Assembly (NCBI RefSeq): GCF_928392795.1
Contig: NZ_CAKMTJ010000002.1
Span: 186,001-250,000 of the forward strand
Origin: Rothia nasimurium
GTDB lineage: Bacteria > Actinomycetota > Actinomycetes > Actinomycetales > Micrococcaceae
Direction: 5' to 3'
Length of the DNA stretch: 64,000 nt
The notes under the pieces were generated by a model. It was not told where the DNA came from and ran no database searches. It saw only the letters and a list, made by a program, of their open reading frames with translations. Shown here piece after piece: positions 1-8,202 of this stretch. The first letter of the stretch is position 1. Every line of letters begins with the position of its first letter. The position numbers and the translations under genes are program-made.

Positions 1-664
1 GCTCCGAATGGATGGTGGTGAACTGGCGGGCTTCGGCCGTAATTTTCGCGGCGCGGGAGGTAGCCCCCACCGCCGTCAGCCGCACCTTGCCCGACCCGCC
101 GATCACGGATGAAGCCGACAGGACGCCGTCCCCCGGTACCTTACCGACGGGGTCGTTTTCGCCGGTGAGCAGGGATTCATCAAGGTCCAGGCCGTCGCTG
201 GTGAGCACCACGGCGTCGGCAGGAACCTGGTCCCCGCGCTTGAGCAGCACAACGTCGTCAAGAACCAGCTCATCGAGGGCAACCGGCACCAGTTTGCCGT
301 CGCGTAGGGCGGTGGCGGGGTCGCGGCGTAGCAGGGCAATGCGATCCAGCTGACGCTTCGCCGAGAACTCCTGGGTGAAGCCGATGACCACGTTGGCAAT
401 AGCAGCCAAAAGGAAAAGGGTATCGAGCCAGGAACCCACCAGAATCACCGCCAGCCCGCAGAGCCCCAACACCAGGTTAAACATGGTGAACAGGTGGGTG
501 CGGATAATGGTCGCGGTAGAGCGGGAGGTCGCATTATTCTGCGTATTCACTAACCCAGCAGAGGTGCGTTCAGCGACCTGCTCGCTGGTGAGCCCACCGG
601 CCTCAAGGACGCTATTTGGAGGGGTACTCACATTCACGCGGTGGGCAGGCGCGGTGTGAGACAT
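1..664 (-). CDS. Cation-transporting P-type ATPase, N-terminal part (cut by window edge)
   Basis: Reading the minus strand from an ATG at 664 gives an open frame of about 221 codons that runs off the window start. The translation has a charged N-terminus, a hydrophobic segment (FTMFNLVLGLCGLAVILVG) and then an actuator domain with the phrases GDQVPADAVVL and LDESLLTGEND. The TGE loop is the hallmark that dephosphorylates the aspartyl-phosphate in P-type (E1-E2) ATPases. The start is supported by AAGGAG six bases upstream. The DKTGT phosphorylation site and the ion-binding helices lie outside the window, so the transported ion cannot be named. It is co-oriented with the haem genes but separated from hmuV by about 95 bases, and I see no reason to place it in that operon. 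Confidence 0.85.
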   Translation of the reverse strand, partial: MSHTAPAHRVNVSTPPNSVLEAGGLTSEQVAERTSAGLVNTQNNATSRSTATIIRTHLFTMFNLVLGLCGLAVILVGSWLDTLFLLAAIANVVIGFTQEFSAKRQLDRIALLRRDPATALRDGKLVPVALDELVLDDVVLLKRGDQVPADAVVLTSDGLDLDESLLTGENDPVGKVPGDGVLSASSVIGGSGKVRLTAVGATSRAAKITAEARQFTTIHSE

Positions 665-758
665 AGGGGCTCCTTGGGGCGTCGGGCGGGGTGAAACTAG
701 TACCCAGTCTAGTGGGAGAAGCTATAGGTGCACGTCCGTCTCAAGGATGAAAACTACC

Positions 759-1535
759 TCACCCCCGTGCAGGGAGCACCAGTAACCGCCCCGTCACCGG
801 GTGGGTGAGCACCTCAATGGGGTGGCCGTAGACCTCACTCAGCCGCTCTGCCGTGCAGACCTGCTGCGGGCGTCCTTGCGCCGCCACCTGCCCGCCTGCC
901 AGCAGAACCAGCCGATCAGCGTAGGAGGCTGCCAAATCCAGGTCGTGCAGAACCACAATCACAGCAGCCCCCTGCCGGGCGTAGGCGCGGGCGCGGGTGA
1001 GGGTCTGCTCCTGGTGCAGAATATCGAGGGCAGCGGTGGGCTCGTCGAGCAGGAGCAGGGGAGTGCGCTGGGCAAAGACCCGGGCCAGGTGGGTGCGGCC
1101 GGCTTCGCCGCCCGAGAGGGTGCGGACGTCCCTGCCCGCCAGATGCCCGGTATCGGTGTCGGCAAGGGCGGCGGCGACAATCTCGTGATCCTGCTGGGCC
1201 TGCTCGGTGCCCCGCCAGGGGGCCCGGCCCATCTGGACCACCTGCTGCACGGTGTAGGAGAAGGCTACCGAGGTGTGCTGCAACAGCATGGCTCGAGTGC
1301 GGGCCAGCTCGACCGGCCGGTAGTCTGCCAGCGGACGTCCGCCCAGGGTAACCTGCCCCGAGCTGGGGGCAGCATCCCCTGCCAGCAGGGACAGCAGGGT
1401 CGATTTACCTGCCCCGTTGGGGCCGATAAGAGCTAGAACCTCACCGGGGGCAACCTCAAGTGAGACATCGTGCAGGATCTGCCGCCCGTTCACCCGGTAG
1501 CTGACCGAATCGGCGACGAGTAAAGGTGCGGTCAC
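759..1535 (-). CDS. hmuV: Haem ABC transporter ATP-binding protein HmuV
   Basis: 258-aa ABC ATPase that should power haem import through the HmuU permease at the cytoplasmic face. Walker A GPNGAGKST is at about residues 38-46, the Q-loop region follows QHTSVAFSYT, the signature is LSGGE (about 140-144) and Walker B is LLLLDEP (about 160-166). Length and motif order fit the FecE/HmuV family. The GTG start overlaps the hmuU stop by four bases, so translation is probably coupled. It is the last gene of htaA-hmuT-hmuU-hmuV. The function in haem rather than siderophore import is inferred from the htaA and hmuO neighbours, because the ATPase alone does not distinguish the two. Confidence 0.9.
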   Translation of the reverse strand: MTAPLLVADSVSYRVNGRQILHDVSLEVAPGEVLALIGPNGAGKSTLLSLLAGDAAPSSGQVTLGGRPLADYRPVELARTRAMLLQHTSVAFSYTVQQVVQMGRAPWRGTEQAQQDHEIVAAALADTDTGHLAGRDVRTLSGGEAGRTHLARVFAQRTPLLLLDEPTAALDILHQEQTLTRARAYARQGAAVIVVLHDLDLAASYADRLVLLAGGQVAAQGRPQQVCTAERLSEVYGHPIEVLTHPVTGRLLVLPARG

Positions 1536-2566
1536 AGGGCCCCCTTGGTTAGGGTTCGGCGGAGCAGGATAAAGAAGGTGGGGCCGCCCACCAGGGCGGT
1601 GAAGATGCCGATGGGCAGGTCGGCGAAGCTCACCAGGGTGCGGGCGGCGAGGTCGGAGGCCGCAATGAGCAGGGCACCGCCCAGGGCCGAGGCGGGTAGT
1701 AGTACCCGGTTGGAGGGCCCCACCACCATGCGGAGCAGATGCGGCACAATCAGACCCACAAAAGCGATAATGCCCGCGTAGGCGACCGCGGCCCCGGTGA
1801 GCAGGGCGGTGCAGACGATAGCTGCCAGGCGTAGGCGCTCTACATGAACACCCGAGTGGGCAGCGGCCCGCTCACCCAGGGCGAGCAGGTTGAGCTGCCG
1901 GGCCAAGAGAAAGCTACCGATAATACCGACACTCACAATCGGGGCACTGGTGGCTACCGCCGCCCAGGTCGCCCCATTCAGGGAGCCCATCTGCCAGAAG
2001 ATAATCTGGTCGCGGCTGGCGTCATCAGCGATAAAGACCATCAGGGCAATCAGGGCGTTAGCCACGGCGGTTACGGCAATACCGGTGAGAATCATCGACA
2101 GCACCTCGGCCCGCCCGCCGGAGCGGGAGAAGAGATAGACCAGGGCGGTGGTGGCTAGCGCGCAGGCAAAGGCACAGAGGGGTACGGTGAACATACCCAG
2201 GGTATTCAGCCCCAGCACAATAGCCCCGCAGGCCCCCACCGCAGCACCGGCTGAAATGCCGATGACGCCCGGCTCAGCCAGCGGGTTGCCGAAGACCGCC
2301 TGCATCAGGGCGCCGGACGCCCCCAAGGCGGCACCCACCAGCAGCCCCAGCAGAATGCGGGGTAGGCGGATATTCCAGAGGGTGGCGTCTGCCAGCCGCA
2401 TGGCAGGGTCGGCGGACGCCAGCCCCAGGTTGCGCAGGATACCCCCGGCAACCTGGGGGAGGGGAATCTCGAACTGGCCCAGGCTGGCTGATATGAGTAC
2501 CGTGCCGAGCAACAGGAGGGGCAGGGCGGTAAAGACCGCCGTGAGGGTAGAAGAACGTACCTGCAC
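1532..2566 (-). CDS. hmuU: Haem ABC transporter permease HmuU (FecCD family)
   Basis: 344-aa integral membrane protein of the FecCD/BtuC type, with hydrophobic segments throughout and conserved phrases such as NPLAEPGVIGISAGAAVGA and AFVGLIVPHLLRMVVGPSNR. The latter contains the coupling helix that docks on the ATPase. It should form the haem channel with HmuV and receive substrate from HmuT. It starts at a GTG only 6 bases after the hmuT stop and overlaps hmuV by 4 bases, the expected tight operon spacing. No truncation or frameshift is visible. Confidence 0.92.
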   Translation of the reverse strand: MQVRSSTLTAVFTALPLLLLGTVLISASLGQFEIPLPQVAGGILRNLGLASADPAMRLADATLWNIRLPRILLGLLVGAALGASGALMQAVFGNPLAEPGVIGISAGAAVGACGAIVLGLNTLGMFTVPLCAFACALATTALVYLFSRSGGRAEVLSMILTGIAVTAVANALIALMVFIADDASRDQIIFWQMGSLNGATWAAVATSAPIVSVGIIGSFLLARQLNLLALGERAAAHSGVHVERLRLAAIVCTALLTGAAVAYAGIIAFVGLIVPHLLRMVVGPSNRVLLPASALGGALLIAASDLAARTLVSFADLPIGIFTALVGGPTFFILLRRTLTKGAL

Positions 2567-2572
2567 AAGAAC

Positions 2573-3787
2573 CTACTGCTGGGTGTAGATAGCGGTGGCT
2601 AAGGACAGCAGTACCGCCGCACTGTTGGGCCCGAACGAGAGAACCTGGCCGTCTGCCATATCGACCACGCGCTGGTTGGCACCGGCTGTTGTTTCAGCTA
2701 CCCCGGGGCGGGCGAAGAAGGCCTCGATACCGCCGGTGGACTCCACCCCGCCGGTCATGGTGAGGATCAGGTCGGGGTTAGCCCGCGAGAGCGCTTCAGC
2801 GTTAGCGGGCACGGTACCCGAAGCCCCGCCTTCACTGGCCACATCGCGACCGCCCAGGGCAGTAATCAGCTCATCGGCCCCTGAACCGTCACCCAGGATA
2901 AAGAAGACACCGGCAGTACCCCGAACGTAGAGGAAGGCCATGCCCACCTTCTGCGCCGAATCCTGCGGGGCAACCTCGGCAATGGTGGCTAGCGCCGAAT
3001 CAATCTCAGCCTGCACCCGGGCACCCAGCTGGGCGCCGGCGTCCGGAACTCCCAGAGCCTGCGCAACCGCCTCAATCTGCGGCACTACCTGGCTCAAGGA
3101 ACGCGAGGGGTCAAAATGCACCACGGTCACCCCGGCCGAACGCAGCTGCTCGGTAATTTCGAGGGGGCCGTTGGTGGTGTCCATGAGCACCACGGTCGGG
3201 GCGAGAGAAAGAACCGCCTCAGCCGAAATGTCGTGGCCGTTCTGGGTTACCAGGGGCAGGTCTGCCAGGGTCGTTTCGGTCGAAGACGTGACCCGACCTA
3301 CTAGGTTGTCCCCCAGCCCCAAAGCGACGACGGTCTGGGCCAGGGTGCCGTACATATCCAGGGCCAGAATACGGTCGGCACTGGTCACGGTCACCTCGGT
3401 GCCCTGAAAATCAGTGACGGTCACCGGCAGCTGCGGGGCCTGCGGGTTCTCAAGCGGCAGCACATCCGGGACGGACGCCGCCGTCGCCAGACCTGTCAGG
3501 CTCTTGGGATTCTCTACAGCATTGGCTTTGAGGTAGTCCTCGGCCTGCTGCAGGGCGGTGCGGTGCACCTCTTCACTGGCGGGAGCCACAATGCCCCCGG
3601 CCGTTGCCGACGACTGAGCCCCGCCCTCAACCGACGCAGAAGCTGCCCCTGCTTGGGAGCCTGTAGCGGCGGCGTCCGCACCGCTCTCCGCCGACCCGGT
3701 ACAGGCCGTCACCGCCAGAACCAGGGCAGCACTCAGAACAGAAAAACCCCGGCGCAGGGGCAGAGAAGAAAAGGAGTGTGTGAGCAC
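2573..3787 (-). CDS. hmuT: Haem ABC transporter substrate-binding lipoprotein HmuT
   Basis: 404-aa lipoprotein that captures haem outside the membrane and delivers it to HmuU. From the chosen GTG, a short basic segment (PLRRG) and a hydrophobic stretch lead to a lipobox ending VTAC, with Cys29 as the predicted lipidation site. A Ser/Ala/Gly-rich spacer follows, then a TroA/BtuF-type periplasmic-binding fold (RILALDMYG, DLILTMTGG). GTG 3787 is preferred over the upstream TTG at 3808 because GGAGG lies five bases before it. A hairpin at 3812-3842 separates it from htaA, so it may be expressed below htaA level. Confidence 0.9.
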   Translation of the reverse strand: MLTHSFSSLPLRRGFSVLSAALVLAVTACTGSAESGADAAATGSQAGAASASVEGGAQSSATAGGIVAPASEEVHRTALQQAEDYLKANAVENPKSLTGLATAASVPDVLPLENPQAPQLPVTVTDFQGTEVTVTSADRILALDMYGTLAQTVVALGLGDNLVGRVTSSTETTLADLPLVTQNGHDISAEAVLSLAPTVVLMDTTNGPLEITEQLRSAGVTVVHFDPSRSLSQVVPQIEAVAQALGVPDAGAQLGARVQAEIDSALATIAEVAPQDSAQKVGMAFLYVRGTAGVFFILGDGSGADELITALGGRDVASEGGASGTVPANAEALSRANPDLILTMTGGVESTGGIEAFFARPGVAETTAGANQRVVDMADGQVLSFGPNSAAVLLSLATAIYTQQ

Positions 3788-3811
3788 CAGAACCTCCGAG
3801 AGAAACAAGAG

Positions 3812-3842
3812 GGTGGGAGCCGGTTACAGCCCGGCTCCCACC
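3812..3842 (-). terminator. Hairpin between htaA and hmuT (partial terminator or attenuator)
   Basis: Perfect 12-bp inverted repeat (GGTGGGAGCCGG / CCGGCTCCCACC) with a 7-base loop in the 71-bp gap between htaA and hmuT. On the minus strand only a weak T-rich tail follows. It probably lowers hmuTUV expression relative to htaA rather than ending transcription fully. That is an inference from position. Confidence 0.55.
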
Positions 3843-3858
3843 GTGAGACGGATGAGAA

Positions 3859-6039
3859 TTAGGACGCGCGGCGGCGGGCTACCACCACAGCACCGGCAGC
3901 CAGCAGGGCTGCACCCACAGCCAGCAGGGCACCGACCGAAGCGCCGGTGTTCGCCAGCTTGCCACCCTGGGCAGCGGCTCGGGCGGCTTCGGCCTTACGG
4001 TTAGCTTCAGCGTTCAGGGCATCGCAGTTAGCGCCATTCTGAGAGACGTACTGGGTCTTCTCAATGGTCTGAGAAGCACCGGTGACCGACTGCTTGCCCA
4101 AGGTTCCGGTGAAGCTGATGGGGTCAAGGGCTTCACCCGCCTTGTAGAAGCCAGCGAAGGCAGCAGCGCCGGTCTCGGTCAGGGTCGCCGAAGCACCGGA
4201 GAGGGAGATGGTTGAGCCATTGAGGGCGAGGGAAGAGGTATCGACCGTGGCAAAAGCAACCTCGCCGTAGTTAGTTGCAGTGCCGTTCATGTCGTTAGAG
4301 GTGACCGACAGGTAGAGGGTGCCGGTAGAACCGTTCACCTCAAGACGGGGGTTGCTCATCAGGGTGTTGAGGGTTCCCTTGTGGCCGGTGAAGCGCACCG
4401 AACCGCTAAAGGAGATGCTGCCCTTGCCGTTAGAGTAGGCGCCGCTACCGTTTGCCCAGTTAAAGGTGCTGCTGGAGTAGGTAGTGTCGGTAAGCTCCCA
4501 ACCACCCTGGGCGATACCGCCACCGATGTAGTTACGGAAGGAGGAACGCACACCCCAGCTAAAGGTTGCCGCTGAGACAGTGCCGTCGGCCTGGGTAGTG
4601 GTTGCGCCGGGCACGGTTTCGGTCACGGTCACCGGCACGCACTGGGGTGCCGGATCAGCAGGGTTAGTAGAGGGCTGGGCTGAGGGAGCGACGGTTGGCT
4701 CAGCGGTCGGCTGGGTAGAGGGGGCCGCCGTCGGTTCAGCAGAAGGCTGAGCTGAGGGGGCCACGGTCGGCTGGGCGGTGGGCTCCGCGGACGGGCTCGG
4801 CGCAGGGGACTCACTCGGGGCAGGAGCCGGGGTTTCGCTGGGAGCCGGGGCGGGAGCGTCCTCAACGACCGGCGCAGCCACACGCAGGTAGAGGGGGTCA
4901 AACTCCAGGCCTTCAGCGTACCGGGACCCAAAAATGGTCGCCGCGTGCCCGGTGGCGTAGGTGGTGACGCCGCTCAGGAGCAGATTACCCTCGGCATCAG
5001 TGGTCAGGGCGCTCGCATCGAATCTGGCGATGGGCTGATCGGTAATTTCGCCGGTGTTAGCCGAGGTGCCAGTGGCGTAGATGTAGCCGTTTGCACCGTC
5101 GGTCACAACGCGGAAGCTATGCAGGTTGATATTCAGTACCCCACCGTGGGCGACCAGAGAGAAGCTACCCGGAACACTGATGGAGTAGCCGGTCTCGGCC
5201 TTCTGGGCGGTTGCACCGGCAAAGACAAAGTTATTGCCTTCTAGGCTGGTGTGTTCGCCAGGAGTAACGGCGTTCTGGGCGATCAGGTAGTTGAGGAAGG
5301 AATCCTTGATACCCCAGGTGACGGTGCCCGCTGCGTTGGTGACGCCGTCAGCGGTGGGCTCGGGTGTGGGCGTGGGGGCCGGGGTCTCTGCGGGCTTTTC
5401 AGCCAGGTCAGCCGAGAAAGTGAGCGGAGACAAAACCTCGCCTGCCTTGTAGAAACCGGCGAAGGCTGCTGCGCCGTCGGCGGTGAGAGTAACGGGAGCA
5501 GCAGTGGCTGATACGGTGCCGTTGCTGAAAGTGACGCCAGAAAGGTCTACGGTTGCGAAGTTAACGTTGGTGGCATCGATATCGGGGGATCCGTTGTAGC
5601 CCTTGGACTTCACATCAGCTACCAGGGTGCCCTGGTTGCCGTTGATGACCAGCTTGAGGTTGGCGTAGGTGATATCAAGCTCACCCTTATGGGCAGTGAA
5701 GTGGATGGTGCCGGGGTAAGAGATAGTGCCGTTTGCACCGGTGAACTCACCCTCGGCCCCCTGCCAGGAGAAGGCGGAGCCGTTGAAGCTGGGGCCACCG
5801 GTTACCTCGACGCTACCACCGGCAAAAGCGCCGGTGACGTAGCGGATGAAGGAGTCCTTGAGCGACCAGGTCAGCTGGGCATTGCTGGCGACGTGAGTTG
5901 CGGACGCGGCAGCGACGGTGCTGCTGGTGGCGTCCGCCGCATCAGCTACGGACGCGGTGGCTAGGGTCATGCCTGACAGGGTGAGTGCGGCGGTGGCTAG
6001 GAGGGCGCAGGAGCGCCGGGCGCTGTGCTGGGGAGACAT
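3859..6039 (-). CDS. htaA: Cell-wall-anchored haem receptor with three HtaA domains
   Basis: About 727 aa. The signal peptide (RRSCALLATAALTL... ending ADA) precedes three HtaA-type haem-binding domains. The first and third are close copies (WSLKDSFIRYVTG and WGVRSSFRNYIGG, each ending in AGFYKAGE.L.P.SF); the middle one (WGIKDSFLNYL) is more diverged. A long Pro/Thr/Ser/Ala spacer separates domains 2 and 3. The C-terminus has LANTG, a hydrophobic helix and RRR, a sortase-type anchor with Ala in place of Pro. HtaA proteins in corynebacteria take haem from haemoglobin and pass it to HmuT. ATG 6039 is chosen because GAGG sits six bases upstream; the next ATG, at 6045, abuts it. Two DtxR-like boxes lie just upstream. 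Confidence 0.9.
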   Translation of the reverse strand: MSPQHSARRSCALLATAALTLSGMTLATASVADAADATSSTVAAASATHVASNAQLTWSLKDSFIRYVTGAFAGGSVEVTGGPSFNGSAFSWQGAEGEFTGANGTISYPGTIHFTAHKGELDITYANLKLVINGNQGTLVADVKSKGYNGSPDIDATNVNFATVDLSGVTFSNGTVSATAAPVTLTADGAAAFAGFYKAGEVLSPLTFSADLAEKPAETPAPTPTPEPTADGVTNAAGTVTWGIKDSFLNYLIAQNAVTPGEHTSLEGNNFVFAGATAQKAETGYSISVPGSFSLVAHGGVLNINLHSFRVVTDGANGYIYATGTSANTGEITDQPIARFDASALTTDAEGNLLLSGVTTYATGHAATIFGSRYAEGLEFDPLYLRVAAPVVEDAPAPAPSETPAPAPSESPAPSPSAEPTAQPTVAPSAQPSAEPTAAPSTQPTAEPTVAPSAQPSTNPADPAPQCVPVTVTETVPGATTTQADGTVSAATFSWGVRSSFRNYIGGGIAQGGWELTDTTYSSSTFNWANGSGAYSNGKGSISFSGSVRFTGHKGTLNTLMSNPRLEVNGSTGTLYLSVTSNDMNGTATNYGEVAFATVDTSSLALNGSTISLSGASATLTETGAAAFAGFYKAGEALDPISFTGTLGKQSVTGASQTIEKTQYVSQNGANCDALNAEANRKAEAARAAAQGGKLANTGASVGALLAVGAALLAAGAVVVARRRAS

Positions 6040-6109
6040 GGGCATCCTCGTGAAAACTATGTGGTGTAGGGTGGGCACATTTCGTAACATGCCCTGCCTT
6101 ATTAAATTT

Positions 6110-6128
6110 AAGGGCATGCCTAAACTAG
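6110..6128. promoter_or_regulatory. Candidate DtxR/IdeR iron box (first of two)
   Basis: A 19-bp site aligned to the DtxR consensus TTAGGTTAGCCTAACCTAA matches at about 11 positions, including the GCCTAA core. It lies in the divergent htaA-hmuO promoter region, where iron repression is expected for haem uptake genes. Confidence 0.5.
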
Positions 6129-6131
6129 CAT

Positions 6132-6150
6132 TAAGGCAAGCCTAATAAAA
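6132..6150. promoter_or_regulatory. Candidate DtxR/IdeR iron box (second of two)
   Basis: This site (TAAGGCAAGCCTAATAAAA) matches the 19-bp DtxR consensus at about 13 positions, with AAGCCTAA intact. It begins 22 bp after the first box, close to two helical turns, which would allow two regulator dimers to bind side by side. It serves htaA on one side and hmuO on the other. Confidence 0.6.
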
Positions 6151-6185
6151 ATAGGTTACAAGTACTTGACTTAATTCTTTCTTGG

Positions 6186-6198
6186 TGACACTCTGTCA
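6186..6198. promoter_or_regulatory. Short perfect dyad upstream of hmuO
   Basis: TGACActcTGTCA is a perfect 5-bp-arm inverted repeat about 40 bases before the hmuO start. It could be bound by a second regulator, for example a haem-responsive one. No cognate regulator is encoded nearby, so this is only a candidate. Confidence 0.3.
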
Positions 6199-6237
6199 AT
6201 AAATAGTGTTAATCTAGCCCCCAACCAAGGAGGACCC

Positions 6238-6894
6238 ATGACCACCGCTCTCGCCGATACCGAACGTCCTGCCTTCTCAGCCCGCCTTAAAGCAGAAACT
6301 GCTGCCCGCCATGAGCAGGCTGAGCACTCCAACTTCATGGCTGACCTCATGGGCGGCAAACTCACTGTGGAGGCCTACCGCATGCTGCTGACCCAGTACG
6401 TCTATATGTATGAGGCCCTCGAAGAAGTAGCAGCCGGCTTCCGCGCCCACCCCAACCCCATCACCGAACCCTTCGTGCTAGAAGGCCTTGACCGGCTTGC
6501 TTCTATCAAGGCTGACCTGGCTGAACTGGGCGGCCCCACCAGTGACCAGCCGCTACCGGCAACCGCTGACTATGCGGCAGCTATCCGGGCGACGGCGTCC
6601 GCCCCCGAACGCTTCTTGGCCCACCACTACCTGCGCTACCTGGGCGACCTGTCGGGCGGGCAGGCTGTGGCTGCCCTGGTCGCCCGGCACTACGGTGTGC
6701 CCGCTGAGGCTCTGAGTATGTACCGATTTGAGGCGCTCCCGAAGCCCAAGGTATTCAAGGACTGCTACCGGGGGCTTCTTGATAGTGCTCCACTGACGGA
6801 TGCTCAGCGTGATGCCCTGGTCGATGAGGCTCTGGCTGGCTTTGACCATAATTCTCGTGTGTTTGCCCAGTTGGGTGAGCGTTTAGCCCCATAG
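6238..6894 (+). CDS. hmuO: Haem oxygenase (biliverdin-producing)
   Basis: 218-aa cytosolic haem oxygenase that opens imported haem to biliverdin, CO and Fe2+. The N-terminal RHEQAEHSNFM carries the proximal His (about residue 25), and LGDLSGGQA (about 135-143) is the distal-helix signature with the key Asp near 137. The sequence resembles Corynebacterium diphtheriae HmuO in both regions. AAGGAGG lies five bases before the ATG. It is divergent from the haem uptake operon across two iron boxes, so uptake and iron release should be induced together under iron limitation. No partner reductase is adjacent; the ferredoxin at 61039 is far away. Confidence 0.95.
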   Translation: MTTALADTERPAFSARLKAETAARHEQAEHSNFMADLMGGKLTVEAYRMLLTQYVYMYEALEEVAAGFRAHPNPITEPFVLEGLDRLASIKADLAELGGPTSDQPLPATADYAAAIRATASAPERFLAHHYLRYLGDLSGGQAVAALVARHYGVPAEALSMYRFEALPKPKVFKDCYRGLLDSAPLTDAQRDALVDEALAGFDHNSRVFAQLGERLAP

Positions 6895-6924
6895 GTGTGT
6901 AGCTAGAGGTGTCCATGCTATGCG

Positions 6925-7001
6925 CAGGTTTCTTGGCGCGTGTGCAGGGTTTTCTCTGCACACAGCCCAAGAACTCTGCACAGGCTAAGACAGGAGGACG
7001 C
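6925..7001. repeat. Hairpin repeat, copy 1 (upstream of the endonuclease-like gene)
   Basis: A roughly 77-bp sequence with two nested perfect stems: TTCTTGG/CCAAGAA (6930-6936 with 6967-6973) enclosing GTGTGCAG/CTGCACAC (6940-6947 with 6956-6963). A diverged copy sits at 8056-8133, so the pair brackets the gene at 7142-8044. It may also end hmuO transcription, although there is no T-tract. Confidence 0.75.
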
Positions 7002-7141
7002 TCCCCGGGCCGGTACCTGCCAAGCTAGAGCGCGTAGCTTATCCACAGGCCTGGCTGCTATATGACCTGTTTGTGAACCAAAAGAGCCTGCGATGTTCAC
7101 ACCCCTTGCAAGAGGTGAACGGGGTCGGTGACACTGCCCTT

Positions 7142-8044
7142 ATGAATGATGTTGCAGAGATTTACCAGCAGGTGCGCTGCCTTAAAGATTTACAAGATAT
7201 CGGTGTAAGCCCCTCTGTAGCTTCGACCCGTTTTAGGTCTGGTTACTACACCAAAATCAAGCAGGGGATCTATATTGAGACCTCTATATGGAACCAGTGG
7301 GGCACTCGCCAGAGGTGTTTGGCCCACCACGCTGCTCATATCAAGACGGTGCCGAGCGGGGTGCTGAGTCACCAGTCGGCTGCGCTTTGGTTAGGAACTC
7401 CGCTCCTAACCCTACCTCACAAGGTGCATATGAGTTTTGAGTCAGCTTCTGTGCAATACCGCCCTTCAGTGACGGCACATCGCGGACGCACGGACGTAGT
7501 TCGCGAGGCTCGGCTGGTAGTAGGGGCTTCTGTTGCTACTCCGGGGCAAACTCTGCGCGATGTGGCCCTATCTCTACCTCGCGTTGAGGCGCTGGTGATT
7601 GGTGATTATTTTCTGCGGCAGGGTGTTATATCTGTAGCGTCGGCACGTGCTGCTCTGGCTGAGGCGGGTGGAGCTGCGCTTGCCGTGGGGCAGAGACTGA
7701 GCGCTTTAGCAGATTCTCCGGCTGAGACAATCGCGCGCGACCTTATCTATGAGTGGAATCTGCCTCTACCTCAGGAGCAGTTCGAGGTATTCACCCACTA
7801 TGGACGTGTCTATCGTGCTGACTTCGCTTGGCCTGAGTTGGGGGTCATTCTTGAGGTCGACGGTGAGGTGAAGTATTCGGGAGTCTATGGCCGCGCTGAC
7901 GACGTAGTTCAGGCGGAACATCGACGGCATCGCGAATTAGAGATGGCTGGCTGGAAGGTGGTGCGTACGCGCTGGAAGGAGCTGATGTCGCACCCTGCTT
8001 ACTCTCCGGCAGCGCTTGTGGGAGGTGGGCGTCCGCTGACATAG
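7142..8044 (+). CDS. DUF559/Vsr-type endonuclease-like protein (AbiEi-like N-terminus)
   Basis: About 300 aa. The N-terminal half (LKDLQDIGVSPSVASTRFRSGYYTKIKQGIYI) resembles the winged-helix start of AbiEi-type antitoxin/regulator proteins common in Actinobacteria. The C-terminal half (YRADFAWPELGVILEVDGEVKY ... RHRELEMAGWKVVRTRWKEL) has the D...E.DG...K pattern and trailing motif of DUF559/Vsr-like PD-(D/E)XK nucleases. ATG 7142 is preferred; an in-frame GTG at 7073 would add 23 residues that look unlike the family and lack a ribosome-binding site. It stands alone, without an AbiEii-type toxin. The biological role is unknown. Confidence 0.6.
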   Translation: MNDVAEIYQQVRCLKDLQDIGVSPSVASTRFRSGYYTKIKQGIYIETSIWNQWGTRQRCLAHHAAHIKTVPSGVLSHQSAALWLGTPLLTLPHKVHMSFESASVQYRPSVTAHRGRTDVVREARLVVGASVATPGQTLRDVALSLPRVEALVIGDYFLRQGVISVASARAALAEAGGAALAVGQRLSALADSPAETIARDLIYEWNLPLPQEQFEVFTHYGRVYRADFAWPELGVILEVDGEVKYSGVYGRADDVVQAEHRRHRELEMAGWKVVRTRWKELMSHPAYSPAALVGGGRPLT

Positions 8045-8055
8045 ATCTGCTTGTG

Positions 8056-8133
8056 TAGGTTTCTTAGGCTGTGTGCAGGGGTTTCTCTGCACATACACCA
8101 AGAACCCTGCCCAGGGCTAGAACAGAAGGACGC
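8056..8133. repeat. Hairpin repeat, copy 2 (downstream of the endonuclease-like gene)
   Basis: Imperfect direct copy of 6925-7001. It keeps the order taggtttctt, GTGTGCAG, loop, CTGCACA, CAAGAAC, then agaaggacgc. The inner stem is preserved while several outer positions differ. It runs directly into the GGACGC palindrome at 8128. Confidence 0.75.
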
Positions 8134-8182
8134 CGCCACGCACCTGCCTGCCCGAAGGCAGGGGAGGGGCGCGGCGGCGTCC
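8128..8182. repeat. 55-bp GGACGC/GCGTCC palindromic element; likely purL terminator
   Basis: Outer arms GGACGCCGCC and GGCGGCGTCC enclose an inner stem CTGCC..GGCAG with a GAA loop. On the minus strand it is followed by TTCTGTTC, so it can terminate purL. The same design recurs at 22290, 34545, 38875, 52394 and 59844, which makes it a repeat family rather than just a terminator. Confidence 0.7.
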
Positions 8183-8202
8183 TTACACCGTGTAGCTAGA
8201 GA

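Noticed and set aside
12..659. Plus-strand open frames opposite the P-type ATPase
   Set aside because: The minus strand gives a coherent ATPase with TGE motif; the plus frames have arginine/serine-rich or nonsensical composition typical of antisense reading in high-GC DNA.
801..1436. 211-aa plus-strand frame opposite hmuV
   Set aside because: It lies wholly within hmuV on the other strand, lacks a plausible ribosome-binding site and has no recognisable domain.
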